Origin: AC-32 sp963763475
GTDB taxonomy: Bacteria; Actinomycetota; Thermoleophilia; Gaiellales; Gaiellaceae
Assembly: GCA_963763475.1 (NCBI GenBank)
Contig: CAVXOR010000004.1
Span: forward strand, 372,001-436,000
Length of the DNA: 64,000 bases
Reading direction: 5' to 3'
How positions within the stretch are numbered: the first letter of the stretch is position 1; each line of letters opens with the position of its first letter. The notes beneath the pieces are model-generated. The model was not told where the DNA came from and ran no database searches. It saw only the letters and a program-made list of their open reading frames with translations. Positions 42,440 through 50,973 of the stretch are shown one piece after another. The translations under genes were made by a program, and so were the position numbers.

Positions 42440-45400
42440 CTAGGAAACGGAGAACGTGACGTCTGGCGAGTAGGCCGACGCCCGCCCGCTGCCTTTGTTC
42501 CGCAGACGAGCGTGGAAGGCGTAGGTCCCAATACCCTGGGCCGGCGCGAACGTTGCGCCCGCCGTCGTCACGCCGGTTTTCCAGTCCGTCCAGCTCTTCC
42601 AGCCAGTCGACCGGGCCGGTCGGAAGCGGTATTGGATGTCCGCGACGTATCCGGACTGCAGAAGCGTCCTGGTGCTCCAGATCACCGAGAAGCTCGTCGT
42701 GGAATGGCCACTAGGGGGGGTGACGACGACAGGCACTAGGACCGTCCCCGTCATCGAGTCACCCTTGACGGTCGACCTGTACGGGAACGCTCCTGCATAC
42801 GGAAGCGTGAAGCGGAAACTGCCCGAGCTTTTCGCACCTGAATCGAACCACGGCGCGCTGGAGTTGCCCAGCCCGGTGCTGTCGGTGACGCTGTGGTTCT
42901 TCGTGCTCCCGAACGCCCAGTTGACGTAGGCGCCCGGCTGGACCGACACATTCTGCGGCGAGTAACCGCTGTTAGAAACGGTCACCGCGCCCGGCTTCGG
43001 CGTTGCTGTATTCCAGTGGCTTGTGCTCGAGGTCAGGACGCTGACCGCGACATAGGGCGTCGCGCTCACCGGCACTCTGCTCGCAACGCACGGGTCGGGA
43101 GCGGCCTGTCCAGACGAGTCGTTGCAGTTAGGAATCAGCACGGGTAGGCCGGCACCCTCGGCCCTGTAGATCTCGATCGACTCCGCTGTTTGCCCTGCAG
43201 GCGGCGCTAGAGTGAAGGCGAGCTTCAGCGGGTTTGCCGCTGTCCCGGCCGGTGCGGTGACGTCGACCTGAACTCCACCGAACAGGTAGCCGCTTGCCGC
43301 AGGCTCGGTCGTAGTCGTCTGGGTAACCGTCACCAGTCCGCCGGCGGTGCCGGCCGGCACCGTGACCGCCGACGCCAGTCCGCCGCTTGTTGCGGGATCG
43401 GTCGACGTGACCACCGAGGTCGTGCTGGACGGCGATGCCACTCCGGTTGCAGCGACGTTTCCTTGCCGCGGAACCACGGAGGTCGAAGCATCGGACGGCG
43501 TACTCCTCCCAGCCGCGTTGGTCGCCGTGATCGAGAACGTGTATGCCGTCCCGTTTGCCAGGCCCGAGACGATCGCGGTCATGGTCGATCCGTTCTGGGT
43601 CGTGGTCGAAGCCCCACCCGGCGACGCGGTGACGGTGTAGGACATGATCGGGCTGCCGCCGTCCGAGTCAGGCGGCGTCCAGCTCACCGATGCCGACCCA
43701 TCGCCAGCGGCAGCGGCCACACCACTCGGAGCGGAGGGCGGCGAGCACGTGTGGCTCGGATCCGACCAGCGACCGAGGACGTCGAGCACTGGATCTCCGG
43801 GCCCGATGTCGAAGTTGTCCAGGATGGAACCGTCCTTGTCCCAGGCCCACAGAAGAACCCCCGCAACGCCGGCGGAGAGCTGCCCACAGAGCTTCGAGGC
43901 GACGACGTTCGCCCGATCCGCAAACGCGCCGCCCACGTCGCTTGGCTTCACGCCCAACTCACCGACCACCAGAGGCTTACCGAGCTCGTTGCACTGGTTG
44001 ATCCGCACCTGTAGGCCGTTCCACTGGTCGCCTGGGATTGGGTTTGGATCTCCGTAGTCGTGGTATTCGCACAAGTCGAGCGACGGGTCGCTCATGATTG
44101 CCTTGTAGTCCGTCGACTGCGCACCGCACTGGCCAGTGCCGATCGTCCCCAAGGAGACCAGGTGGTTCGGGTCGATCGATTTGATCAACCCCGCAACGTC
44201 GCTCGCGAATGCGTCCAAGATCGGTTCCGCGGCCGTCTCGTCACATCCGCCCCCGCCGGATGCGGGAACAGAAACCTCCGGCTCGTTGACCAACTGCCAG
44301 GCGAGGATCGTCGGGTCGTCCTTGTAGCGCGAGACAACCTCCTGAACCCAGTCCCGGTACGAGACGATCGCGGACGGGTCCCCCTGCTTGTAGCCGTCTT
44401 GATACCAGGCAGGCGTCTTGTACCCGTATCCCTGGCCGTTGGTCGCGCCGCAATTTCCCCACTGGTCGATCAGCGTCGCGATGACCCTGTAGCCGTGTGC
44501 GCGCGCAGCGGCAAGCGTGTGATCGAACGAGGTCCAGTCCCGAGCACCATTCGTCGCCGCCAGTTGCTGGAAGAACCAGGCGCGCATCGAGTTCTTGTCC
44601 GACCCGATCGCGCTCAGGGAGTCATCGAGGATGCTGCCGTTCATCTGATACCAGCACCAACCGTTCGAGTTGGCGTTGTAGATGTTGAGCCCGATTGGCC
44701 GATAGGGCTGCCCATTGATCAGGAGCTGCGTTCCGCTGTGGGTGACGAATCCGGTTGGCGTGACCGCGTTCGATGAGCCCGATGTCGCCTGTCCTCCGTT
44801 GCCGTTCGTTGCCGTGACCGTGAACCTGTAGGTCGTGCCGTTGGAGAGGCCTGAGACCGTCGCAGTCGTGGCAGAAGACCCCACTCTCACGGATTTCCCT
44901 GACGGGGTTGCCGTGACCGTGTAGGAGCTGACCGCGCTCTCGCCGCCTGATGTCGATGGTGTCCACGAGACGGCCGCGGAGCGGTCACCGGCAACTGCGT
45001 TCACTCCTGTCGGTGCATCGGGCCCGTTGGTCGTGCAATCCGCTTCGGATGCATCTTGCGCGCGGCTACCCCAGTCGAAGAACTCGAGCCCGTTCACCCC
45101 CGCCGGCGGTATCGGCAGCGATTGTTGGTTCGACCCGTCGACGTTCGCGACGACGGCGTTGTTCGAGGCGTTCATCCAGAAGAGGCGGCCCGCGGGAGTC
45201 CAGCCCGGATACTCGTCCTGCATGCCGTTCGTTGTTATCCGTGTGGAGCCGCTTCCGTCCGCGTTGACGGTCCAGATCTCGCGGTGCTCCTGGATGTTGT
45301 CGTCGGCGTAGACGACGGCGATCTTCGAGCCGTCCGGCGACCACCGCGATCTCAGAATCGGGATACCTGCGCCCGGCTTCGGGATCACCGACACCGCGCC

Positions 45401-45985
45401 GCCGCTCGCGTTGTAGATCCAGATCCGGTCGTACGTATCGGTGAAGGCAATCTTGGCTCCCTCCGGCGACCACGAGGGACTATCGGGCCAGGGGCCGTAG
45501 GCGAGCGGGTGCAAATCAGTGCCGTCGCTGTTCGCGATGTACACGTATGGGTAGCTGACGAACGCCACCTGGGTTCCGTCCGGCGAGAGCGCGGGCTCCA
45601 TCCCCTGCGCAACGTAGTGCGGATCGCTGCCGTCGCCACTCATCACGTAAACGGCAGGGTCTGCGCTACCAACCGGCCACTTTTCGAACGCGATCTTCCC
45701 GCCGTCGCTCGACCAGGTCGCCCTGCGCGCGCTGAAGGCCGGGGAGGCAGCCGTGCCGAAGCACGTCAGTCGCGTAAGGCCAGAGCCATCAGGCTTCGAG
45801 ACCCAGATATCGCCGCTCGGCGACCAGAGGATCTTGCCCTCGGTTCCAAGCGCCGCGGCCCCGATGGCAGCCGCGACGCCAACGACAGCCATCAGGAGGG
45901 CAAAGATGAATGCCCGTCGCCACGACAGCGGGAATCGCCGCAGCAGCATTCTCTTAGCTGTCCCCGCGAGGACGTTCCGCAGCAT
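42440..45985 (-). CDS. Secreted multidomain protein: PD40 propeller, FN3, GH5-type glycosidase, FN3, degenerate cupredoxin
   Basis: An 1181-residue exported protein (hydrophobic segment AFIFALLMAVVGVAAAIGAA, 25-45). Residues 50-305 are TolB-like PD40 repeats (WSPDGSKIAVVYADD). FN3 domains lie at 323-410 and 750-838. Residues 420-735 are a GH5/mannanase-type barrel with acid/base Glu569 in LAWQLVNEPEV and probable nucleophile Glu676 in PLVVGELGVK. Residues 997-1085 resemble plastocyanin but keep only His1031; the Cys and second His are replaced (FPYRSTVKGDSMTG). The ATG follows GGGAGG. Polysaccharide hydrolysis outside the cell is inferred. Confidence 0.88.
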   Translation of the reverse strand: MLRNVLAGTAKRMLLRRFPLSWRRAFIFALLMAVVGVAAAIGAAALGTEGKILWSPSGDIWVSKPDGSGLTRLTCFGTAASPAFSARRATWSSDGGKIAFEKWPVGSADPAVYVMSGDGSDPHYVAQGMEPALSPDGTQVAFVSYPYVYIANSDGTDLHPLAYGPWPDSPSWSPEGAKIAFTDTYDRIWIYNASGGAVSVIPKPGAGIPILRSRWSPDGSKIAVVYADDNIQEHREIWTVNADGSGSTRITTNGMQDEYPGWTPAGRLFWMNASNNAVVANVDGSNQQSLPIPPAGVNGLEFFDWGSRAQDASEADCTTNGPDAPTGVNAVAGDRSAAVSWTPSTSGGESAVSSYTVTATPSGKSVRVGSSATTATVSGLSNGTTYRFTVTATNGNGGQATSGSSNAVTPTGFVTHSGTQLLINGQPYRPIGLNIYNANSNGWCWYQMNGSILDDSLSAIGSDKNSMRAWFFQQLAATNGARDWTSFDHTLAAARAHGYRVIATLIDQWGNCGATNGQGYGYKTPAWYQDGYKQGDPSAIVSYRDWVQEVVSRYKDDPTILAWQLVNEPEVSVPASGGGGCDETAAEPILDAFASDVAGLIKSIDPNHLVSLGTIGTGQCGAQSTDYKAIMSDPSLDLCEYHDYGDPNPIPGDQWNGLQVRINQCNELGKPLVVGELGVKPSDVGGAFADRANVVASKLCGQLSAGVAGVLLWAWDKDGSILDNFDIGPGDPVLDVLGRWSDPSHTCSPPSAPSGVAAAAGDGSASVSWTPPDSDGGSPIMSYTVTASPGGASTTTQNGSTMTAIVSGLANGTAYTFSITATNAAGRSTPSDASTSVVPRQGNVAATGVASPSSTTSVVTSTDPATSGGLASAVTVPAGTAGGLVTVTQTTTTEPAASGYLFGGVQVDVTAPAGTAANPLKLAFTLAPPAGQTAESIEIYRAEGAGLPVLIPNCNDSSGQAAPDPCVASRVPVSATPYVAVSVLTSSTSHWNTATPKPGAVTVSNSGYSPQNVSVQPGAYVNWAFGSTKNHSVTDSTGLGNSSAPWFDSGAKSSGSFRFTLPYAGAFPYRSTVKGDSMTGTVLVPVVVTPPSGHSTTSFSVIWSTRTLLQSGYVADIQYRFRPARSTGWKSWTDWKTGVTTAGATFAPAQGIGTYAFHARLRNKGSGRASAYSPDVTFSVS

Positions 45986-46273
45986 GCCCTACCTCCCGCT
46001 CGTGACGACCATTACTAACACGGCCACACGAGGCGAGCAATGGGGCCGAAGCCTAGAAACAGCCCTCGTGTCATGAGAACCTCGCAAAGAGCGGGGCATC
46101 AGGGCGAGAGGAAAGACATCTTGGAACAAATCCGAGAGCGGGACGGTCCGGCCTGAACAGACCGAGTGGCTATCGGTGCTGCGGCTTCTGCCGGGTTCCG
46201 AGACGCACTCGTGGCGGCCGAGCGACTGGGACGCCATCGTCGTGACGCTGACCGGCTCGAGGCGGGGAGCGGC
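45986..46273. other. Region with possible decayed coding sequence
   Basis: The plus frame EQTEWLSVLRLLPGSETHSW then RPSDWDAIVVTLTGSRRGAA ending at 46276 reads like protein but has no usable start. It may be a broken small gene of the decayed module that follows. Nothing else is recognised. Confidence 0.35.
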
Positions 46274-46499
46274 ATGACTCGCCCGTCCGCCGCCGAGCGG
46301 CTCGCCAACCCGTATCCGCCGTGCTCAGCCGCTCAGACCTGCGCGAGCTTGGATAGGAGCGCCGCGCCGCCGACGCCGTCTTCCCTGCCGGTGGTCGTGC
46401 TCCGCGGCTTACTCCCGGCCGTTTGCCGAGGTGAAGGACTACCTAGCGCTGCTCGAGCAGTCGACTTACGATGGCCGCAGCCGCGTTCGACCGTCGTAG
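46274..46499 (+). pseudogene. Decayed excisionase-like DNA-binding protein
   Basis: ATG 46274 follows GGGGAG and begins MTRPSAAERLANPYPP. The next recognisable pieces lie in other frames: VLSRSDLRELG, LPVVVL, and the tail YSRPFAEVKDYLALLEQSTY then DGRSRVRPS stop at 46499. Together these look like a protein of about 75 residues with a MerR/excisionase-like helix and wing, broken by two or more frame changes. Confidence 0.5.
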
Positions 46500-46529
46500 A
46501 CTCGTGCGGAGAGCGCCGAGAGCGCCGGA

Positions 46530-46685
46530 TTGGTCTTTCGCTGCGCCGAGTGCGAGGGTGCTTGGCTGCCGGCCGACGAGGAGCGCTGGCGCGCGTACCT
46601 CGGAAGCGACAACCTGGATGAACCGGCCGAGCTCGTCCTCTTATGTCGCGCGTGCGCTGACCGCGAGTTCGGCGGCGACTCCTAG
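46530..46685 (+). CDS. 51-residue zinc-ribbon protein
   Basis: Reads VFRCAECEGAWLPADEERWR, AYLGSDNLDEPAELVLLCRA and CADREFGGDS. Two CxxC knuckles (CAEC and CRAC) are spaced as in a zinc ribbon. The likely start is TTG 46530; no strong ribosome-binding site is seen. A decayed second copy lies at 47518-47619. It follows the excisionase-like remnant and may have belonged to a mobile element. Confidence 0.58.
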   Translation: MVFRCAECEGAWLPADEERWRAYLGSDNLDEPAELVLLCRACADREFGGDS

Positions 46686-46870
46686 AAGGACCCGACGAGC
46701 GCCCGGAGGACGCGCACAGCCTCGGCCCGATGCTCGCCGGCGAGCGCTGAGAGCGCCGAGACGGCAAGCGCGACGTCGTCGAGTCTCGCCTCCTGCTCCT
46801 CGAGGTAGCGCTGCGGCCAGCGGACCGCCACCTTCGGCAGCCGCTGCGGTTCCTTCTGCGCGATCAGCAT
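46682..46870 (-). CDS. 62-residue helical protein
   Basis: Reads MLIAQKEPQRLPKVAVRWPQ, RYLEEQEARLDDVALAVSAL and SALAGEHRAEAVRVLRALVG. The regular heptad-like spacing of Leu/Ala/Val suggests a helical bundle. Its stop overlaps the stop of the zinc-ribbon gene. No clear ribosome-binding site is seen, so reality is uncertain. Confidence 0.42.
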   Translation of the reverse strand: MLIAQKEPQRLPKVAVRWPQRYLEEQEARLDDVALAVSALSALAGEHRAEAVRVLRALVGSF

Positions 46871-46986
46871 CGTCAGCTCGAGCGCCTCGCCAGGCTTCCG
46901 GGCTCTACCTTGTTTCTTTCGTCACAACTGGTTACGGTTGCAACCTGCTGGTCATCGGCGGCCAGCCATTCCAATGGAGGGACACG

Positions 46987-47457
46987 ATGAAGATTCGTCG
47001 CCCGGTGTTCGTCGGACTGGTTGCGGCTTTCGCGGTATCGCTGGCGAGCACCGCTGTCAGCGCCGTGGCGGCTGAGACACCATTCAAGGGAACGTTTAGC
47101 GGGGTTGAAACGGACCAGCTCGTCTTCCCGATCCTCTCCGTGAGTCGGGAGGGCACGGGCACCGCCACGTATCTCGGCAAGTACACGGAGCACGCGACCT
47201 TCCAAGTCGATGTTCGGACGGGGTCTGCAACAGGGACGGCAACGTTCACTGCGGCGAACGGCGACACCTTGACCGCCAGCGTCGTCGGACAGGGGACCGT
47301 GACAGGCCCCACTACGCGGTCGATCGTCGAGGTCTACACCATCACAGGCGGAACGGGACGCTTCGCGGACGCAAGCGGCACCTTCACGCTGGAACGAGCC
47401 CTTGATCTGGCTACGGGCGTCAGTACCGGCACGTTCAGCGGAGCCATCGATCACTAG
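46987..47457 (+). CDS. Secreted beta-barrel-like protein
   Basis: A 156-residue protein with a signal peptide (PVFVGLVAAFAVSLASTAVS) and a body of Thr/Gly-rich strands: FKGTFSGVETDQLVFP, GTATYLGKYTEHATF, TGSATGTATFTAANGDTLTA, YTITGGTGRFADASGTFTL. The GTGRFADASGTF motif is typical of small exported barrels related to allene oxide cyclase-like folds. The ATG is preceded by GGAGGGACACG. Function is unknown. Confidence 0.8.
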   Translation: MKIRRPVFVGLVAAFAVSLASTAVSAVAAETPFKGTFSGVETDQLVFPILSVSREGTGTATYLGKYTEHATFQVDVRTGSATGTATFTAANGDTLTASVVGQGTVTGPTTRSIVEVYTITGGTGRFADASGTFTLERALDLATGVSTGTFSGAIDH

Positions 47458-47517
47458 ACGCAGTTAGGCACCCTTCGACTTCAAGCCGTGCGTAGCGTGG
47501 AAGGTCCGCAGAAGCGA

Positions 47518-47619
47518 CGAGAAGCGACGCGTACCTCGGAAGTGACGACTTGGATGAACCGCCGACCTCATCCTCTTATGCCGCGCGTGCGCTGAGCGCG
47601 AGTTCGCCAGCGACTCCAC
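47518..47619 (+). pseudogene. Decayed second copy of the zinc-ribbon gene
   Basis: CGTACCTCGGAAGTGACGAC, TGGATGAACCGCCGA, CATCCTCTTATGCCGCGCGT and GCGCTGAGCGCGAGTTCGCC follow 46580-46682 with several substitutions and small deletions that destroy the frame. No start and no N-terminal half is left. Confidence 0.65.
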
Positions 47620-47724
47620 TGAGACCGTGTCGCGCTTCGATTCGCCACGGCTGGCCTTGAAAGCCGCCCCGCGGTTTGCCACGATCGCATTCGCCAACTG
47701 CGGCAAGCGGAAGGGGGAAACTCA

Positions 47725-48003
47725 ATGAAGCGCTTCGGCGTAACTTTTGCCACGGCAGCGGCGCTCGCTTTGGGATGCGTGGCGGGCACCGCAACTCCGG
47801 CACAAGCAGCGGCACCAGTCGGTGGGTGCCCGAACTCGTTCCAGCTCATCTCCTTGCAGGATCTTGCGTCGCTCTTGGGGCTGACGCTTGAACAGGTCGA
47901 GGCGATCCCCGGGATCGATACCAACGGCGACCTAATGACCTGTTTCACCCAGCTGCCAAACGGCCGCTTCGCCGGTATGGACAACCACGTTCCGGCCGCC
48001 TAA
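47725..48003 (+). CDS. Small secreted protein with a DxNGD-type tail
   Basis: A 92-residue protein. Signal peptide (FATAAALALGCVAGTATPAQ), then CPNSFQLISLQDLASLLGLT and IDTNGDLMTCFTQLPNGRF ending in DNHVPAA. The D-x-N-G-D segment with nearby Cys is common in short exported actinobacterial proteins and may bind calcium. The ATG follows AAGGGGGAAAC. A strong hairpin follows the stop. Confidence 0.75.
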   Translation: MKRFGVTFATAAALALGCVAGTATPAQAAAPVGGCPNSFQLISLQDLASLLGLTLEQVEAIPGIDTNGDLMTCFTQLPNGRFAGMDNHVPAA

Positions 48004-48025
48004 GGACAGGCCCGAGGGCTGCTAG

Positions 48026-48060
48026 ACGAGAGTGGGCCGCACCTTGCGGCCCACTCTCGT
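48026..48060 (+). terminator. Perfect 16-bp hairpin after the small secreted protein gene
   Basis: ACGAGAGTGGGCCGCA (48026-48041), loop CCT, then its exact complement (48045-48060). No T run follows on either strand, so it is a strong hairpin that may act as a terminator or protect an mRNA end. The remaining part of the 337-bp gap 48004-48340 holds one dispersed-repeat copy and no gene. Confidence 0.7.
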
Positions 48061-48092
48061 AACCCGTCGTGCGTGAGACTGCTGCCTCCCTT

Positions 48093-48137
48093 CTAGTGAC
48101 ATTCCCGCACGCGGACATTCCCGCACGCTGGCCCAGG
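48093..48137 (-). repeat. Dispersed intergenic repeat, copy 9 (with internal duplication)
   Basis: On the minus strand: CCTGGGCCAGCGTGCGGGAA, TGTCC, then GCGTGCGGGAATGTCACTAG. The second half of the unit is present twice. Confidence 0.7.
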
Positions 48138-48340
48138 CAAGGGGCCAGTGGCATTTTGCTGCGCAGGACATTGCAGCGCACTTCACGGAGGGCTGGTCGG
48201 GCCTGCCCTTGTATTTCGTGCCGGTTCGTAGGAGGCTAGTGCGGCTTGTTACTCCAAGGAGGCAGGTTCCGTCTCGCGTAGCGGAGGCCAGGCGTCGCGG
48301 CAGGCGGCGGCATCAGCCCTTCACAACCCAGGAGGGAAAG

Positions 48341-49324
48341 ATGAGACGGCTCACGACGATGTTGATCGCCGTCTTGGCGATCGCGGTGGTCTCCGCCCTG
48401 GCGGCCGGCTCTGCGGCGGCCAAGCCGCGTGGCTTCAACGGCAAGCTCGTCACGAACAGCGACAACTTGGTGACTGGCGAGGAGCAGGTCTACACAGTCG
48501 ATCCGGACGGCACGGACGAGCAGCTCCTCTACAACAACAGCGAGGTCGGCCAATGGTCCCCCGACGGCACGAGGGTCGCGCTCGTCACGCAGCTTGGCCC
48601 TCCCCAGGTGCTCCTATTCAACGTGGACGACGGGAGCTCCGTGTACTTCGGGCTACCGTTCGACCTCTACCCGGACCTGGCGCTCTTCTGCACGGTCTGG
48701 TCACCGGACGGGACTCGGCTTGCCTGCGAAGGCCAAGGTCAGACCGATCCGAGCCTGACTGGCGTCTACACACTGCGGGCATCGGACGGCGGCGACCTGC
48801 AGCGTGTGACCTACGAACCGACCGGCGACGACTGTCCCAGCGACTACTCGCCCAACGGGAAGCGGCTCGTCATCACCCGCGCCAACGAGACGACCTACGA
48901 GATCGACACCGTCAAGTTGGACGGGAGCGGCATGAAGCGGATCACCCCTGAGGGGATGGACTTCAACTTCTGCAACGGAAACTGGTCACCCCAGAGGAAC
49001 GAGATTGTCTTCTCGGCCCACGTGCCGAATGTCGACGACTTCCACAGCTCGGTCTGGGTCGTCCACTCCGACGGAACCGGCCTGCGGCAGCTCCCGATCG
49101 CGGGCCCCTGTGGCGGCCCGTTCGCTGATCCGAGCACGTTCGGGTGCTTCAACCCGGTCTGGTCGCCTGACGGGCAGAAGATCGCCTTCGGGCGCAACCA
49201 GGACGACGGGCAACGCGACCTCTACACCGTCAACGCAGACGGGAGCGGCCTCTTCCAGGTGACGCACACCGACGACATCAGCGAGTTCAACGGCGACTGG
49301 GGAATTCACCCGCTTACGCCATAG
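48341..49324 (+). CDS. Secreted TolB-like PD40-repeat protein
   Basis: A 327-residue protein. Signal peptide (MLIAVLAIAVVSALAAGSAA), then five to six PD40 blades with the typical WSPDGTRVALV, WSPDGTRLACEG, YSPNGKRLVITRA, WSPQRNEIVFSAH and WSPDGQKIAFGRN repeats. It probably folds as a beta-propeller outside the membrane. The same repeat type forms the N-terminal domain of the protein at 42440-45985. The start is supported by GGAGGGAAAG. Confidence 0.88.
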   Translation: MRRLTTMLIAVLAIAVVSALAAGSAAAKPRGFNGKLVTNSDNLVTGEEQVYTVDPDGTDEQLLYNNSEVGQWSPDGTRVALVTQLGPPQVLLFNVDDGSSVYFGLPFDLYPDLALFCTVWSPDGTRLACEGQGQTDPSLTGVYTLRASDGGDLQRVTYEPTGDDCPSDYSPNGKRLVITRANETTYEIDTVKLDGSGMKRITPEGMDFNFCNGNWSPQRNEIVFSAHVPNVDDFHSSVWVVHSDGTGLRQLPIAGPCGGPFADPSTFGCFNPVWSPDGQKIAFGRNQDDGQRDLYTVNADGSGLFQVTHTDDISEFNGDWGIHPLTP

Positions 49325-49383
49325 CGAGAGTGACCAGCGCGGCGGCGGGCTTCATGGCTCGCCGCCGCCGCCCCGCCGCATCG

Positions 49384-49417
49384 GCTCAGGAGTCATTGCG
49401 GAACACTGGCCCACGCC
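49384..49417 (-). repeat. Dispersed intergenic repeat, copy 10
   Basis: On the minus strand GGCGTGGGCCAGTGTTCCGC then AATGACTCCTGAGC. It lies just past the methyltransferase gene end and is closest to copy 1. Confidence 0.6.
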
Positions 49418-49446
49418 AGGCTGGTGGGCCAAGGAGGCCCACGGCG

Positions 49447-50241
49447 TCACCCTCTCGCAAGGTAGGCGTATCTCGACAGGCGTCGCTCGCGTGCGAGGAG
49501 GTGACACGCTGAGAGAAAGCGCTGGACGCCTTCGAACGTGGCCTCTCCCTCGTCGGTGACGAGGTCATCACGGAATTGCTCGCGTGCGTCGCGCCAGCGG
49601 CCGGCCATGGAGGCCATGTTCTCGGTCAGGTCTTCCCGGTGGATGAGATCGAATCCAGCCTGCGCGAGCAGCTTTTCGTTCACAGATTGTGCTGAGAAGA
49701 CATAGATTCCGACGGCGCTTCTGGCTGCGATCTCGGCATCGGTGACGAGACCGGTGACAATCGTCGGGTCGGTGAAGAGGACGCACGCTCCCGGCGACGT
49801 GACGCGATGCCACTCCCGAAGAATGTCCGCGCGTTTGGGGAGATGACACATCACGTCGATGGAGATGACCGCGTCGAAGCTCTGGTCGTCGAATGGCAGG
49901 CGGCCGCCAGCATCGACACGGGTGAACCGGGCGCGATCGTCGAGGCCCCGCTCCTGTGCGAGTCGGGTTGCTGTGGTGATGCCCTCCGCAAGCACGTCGA
50001 TCCCGACGATGCTCGTCCCGTTCGTCTCCGCCAGATGCAGAGCAGGCCCGCCGGATCCACAGCCCACGTCGAGCAGGCGCGACTCGGCGCCCAGCCCGAG
50101 CCACTCGGCAAAACGCTCGAGCTCGTCGACGGTAAGCCAGCCCGATTGCCCGAGGTCGTCCCCATATGTCGCGCGTCGTACCTGGTCCCGCACGGTAAAG
50201 CCGGCGTAGGCCGATGCGTAGAGGGGGACATCCTCGCCCAC
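49447..50241 (-). CDS. SAM-dependent methyltransferase
   Basis: A 264-residue class I methyltransferase: motif I LLDVGCGSGGPALHLAE, the acid after strand 2 in SIVGIDVLAEGI, motif II in FDAVISIDVMCHLP, and a C-terminal part with FSAQSVNEKLLAQAGFDLI. Similarity in layout to UbiE/sarcosine-dimethylglycine methyltransferases suggests a small-molecule N- or C-methyl acceptor. The GTG start at 50241 is followed directly by the conserved N-terminal helix. Confidence 0.88.
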   Translation of the reverse strand: MGEDVPLYASAYAGFTVRDQVRRATYGDDLGQSGWLTVDELERFAEWLGLGAESRLLDVGCGSGGPALHLAETNGTSIVGIDVLAEGITTATRLAQERGLDDRARFTRVDAGGRLPFDDQSFDAVISIDVMCHLPKRADILREWHRVTSPGACVLFTDPTIVTGLVTDAEIAARSAVGIYVFSAQSVNEKLLAQAGFDLIHREDLTENMASMAGRWRDAREQFRDDLVTDEGEATFEGVQRFLSACHLLARERRLSRYAYLARG

Positions 50242-50340
50242 GGACTTACGTTAGTAGGTGGAGACGTGCTCGAAGGATGGGATCGACGAAGCTTGGCTGG
50301 TGAGGCTCCCTCGCAGCTTTGGCGATCGCACTAGCGCACG

Positions 50341-50372
50341 CTCGGGTGACATTTCCGCACGCTGGCCCAGGC
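50341..50372 (-). repeat. Dispersed intergenic repeat, copy 11
   Basis: On the minus strand GCCTGGGCCAGCGTGCGGAA then ATGTCACCCGAG, a near-perfect match to the core. Confidence 0.7.
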
Positions 50373-50449
50373 TAGTGACATGAGCTTGCCCTTGACCTAT
50401 GGTCTGATCGAGGAGGATGGACCCGCCGCCCGGGACTCCAACGGCGGCC

Positions 50450-50680
50450 ATGAGGGTTCAAGTCACAGACGAGACATTTTTGGGCGAACTGATCGCCTTT
50501 CTCGAGCGTGCCGGCTACCGGTCGCAGCGGGTGGGCGCAAACGAGATCCTCGTCTCTCCGAATCCGACTTCGACGCGGCTCGAGGTCCTTGAGCTCGAGC
50601 TCGACCTGCAGTTGCGGGCCTGGGAAGCCGCTCACCCTGGGACTAACGCGAGACTAGGCCCGTACCGCGCGGCCGAGTGA
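50450..50680 (+). CDS. Small conserved-looking actinobacterial protein
   Basis: A 76-residue protein, MRVQVTDETFLGELIAFLER, AGYRSQRVGANEILVSPNPT, then LELELDLQLRAWEAAHPG. The layout (strand, helix, strand pair, helix ending in RAWEAAHPG) recurs in many short actinobacterial proteins of unknown function. An ATG at 50417 directly abuts a GAGGAGG sequence, too close to use, so 50450 is preferred. Confidence 0.66.
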   Translation: MRVQVTDETFLGELIAFLERAGYRSQRVGANEILVSPNPTSTRLEVLELELDLQLRAWEAAHPGTNARLGPYRAAE

Positions 50681-50796
50681 CGAGCCGAATGTCCTCGCGC
50701 GCTGAGGCGCTGCAACGAAACCCGGCTCCTCTTGTAACTGCCCCGCACTGCGATACGACTTCAGCTTCTGCGGCGAGTTTTGGGAGGAGGTTCAGC

Positions 50797-50952
50797 ATGA
50801 GCAAGCGGAAGCGAATGACGATCGCGTTCCTTGGCACGCTCGCGGCGACGGTGGCACTTGTCCCGGCGGCAGTGGCGGCGCCAGGCCCGGGAAGCCCGCA
50901 GTGCACTGGCGGCCCGGCGTATCCCAACCCGCACTGCCGGCAGCACCACTAG
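50797..50952 (+). CDS. 51-residue secreted peptide
   Basis: A signal peptide MTIAFLGTLAATVALVPAAV is followed by a mature part of about 22 residues, PGPGSPQCTGGPAYPNPHC then RQHH, with two Cys and several Pro/His. The start follows GGGAGGAGG. A textbook terminator follows the stop. The short, Cys/His-containing mature peptide could be a metal-binding or signalling peptide; this is speculation. Confidence 0.7.
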   Translation: MSKRKRMTIAFLGTLAATVALVPAAVAAPGPGSPQCTGGPAYPNPHCRQHH

Positions 50953-50973
50953 GGCGAAAGCGGAGTCCGCAAC

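Noticed and set aside
16415..50372. The dispersed repeats as integron attC sites or a CRISPR array
   Set aside because: The units lack the RYYYAAC/GTTRRRY core sites and the long imperfect palindrome of attC. They are too far apart and too irregular for CRISPR, and no integron integrase or cas gene is present.
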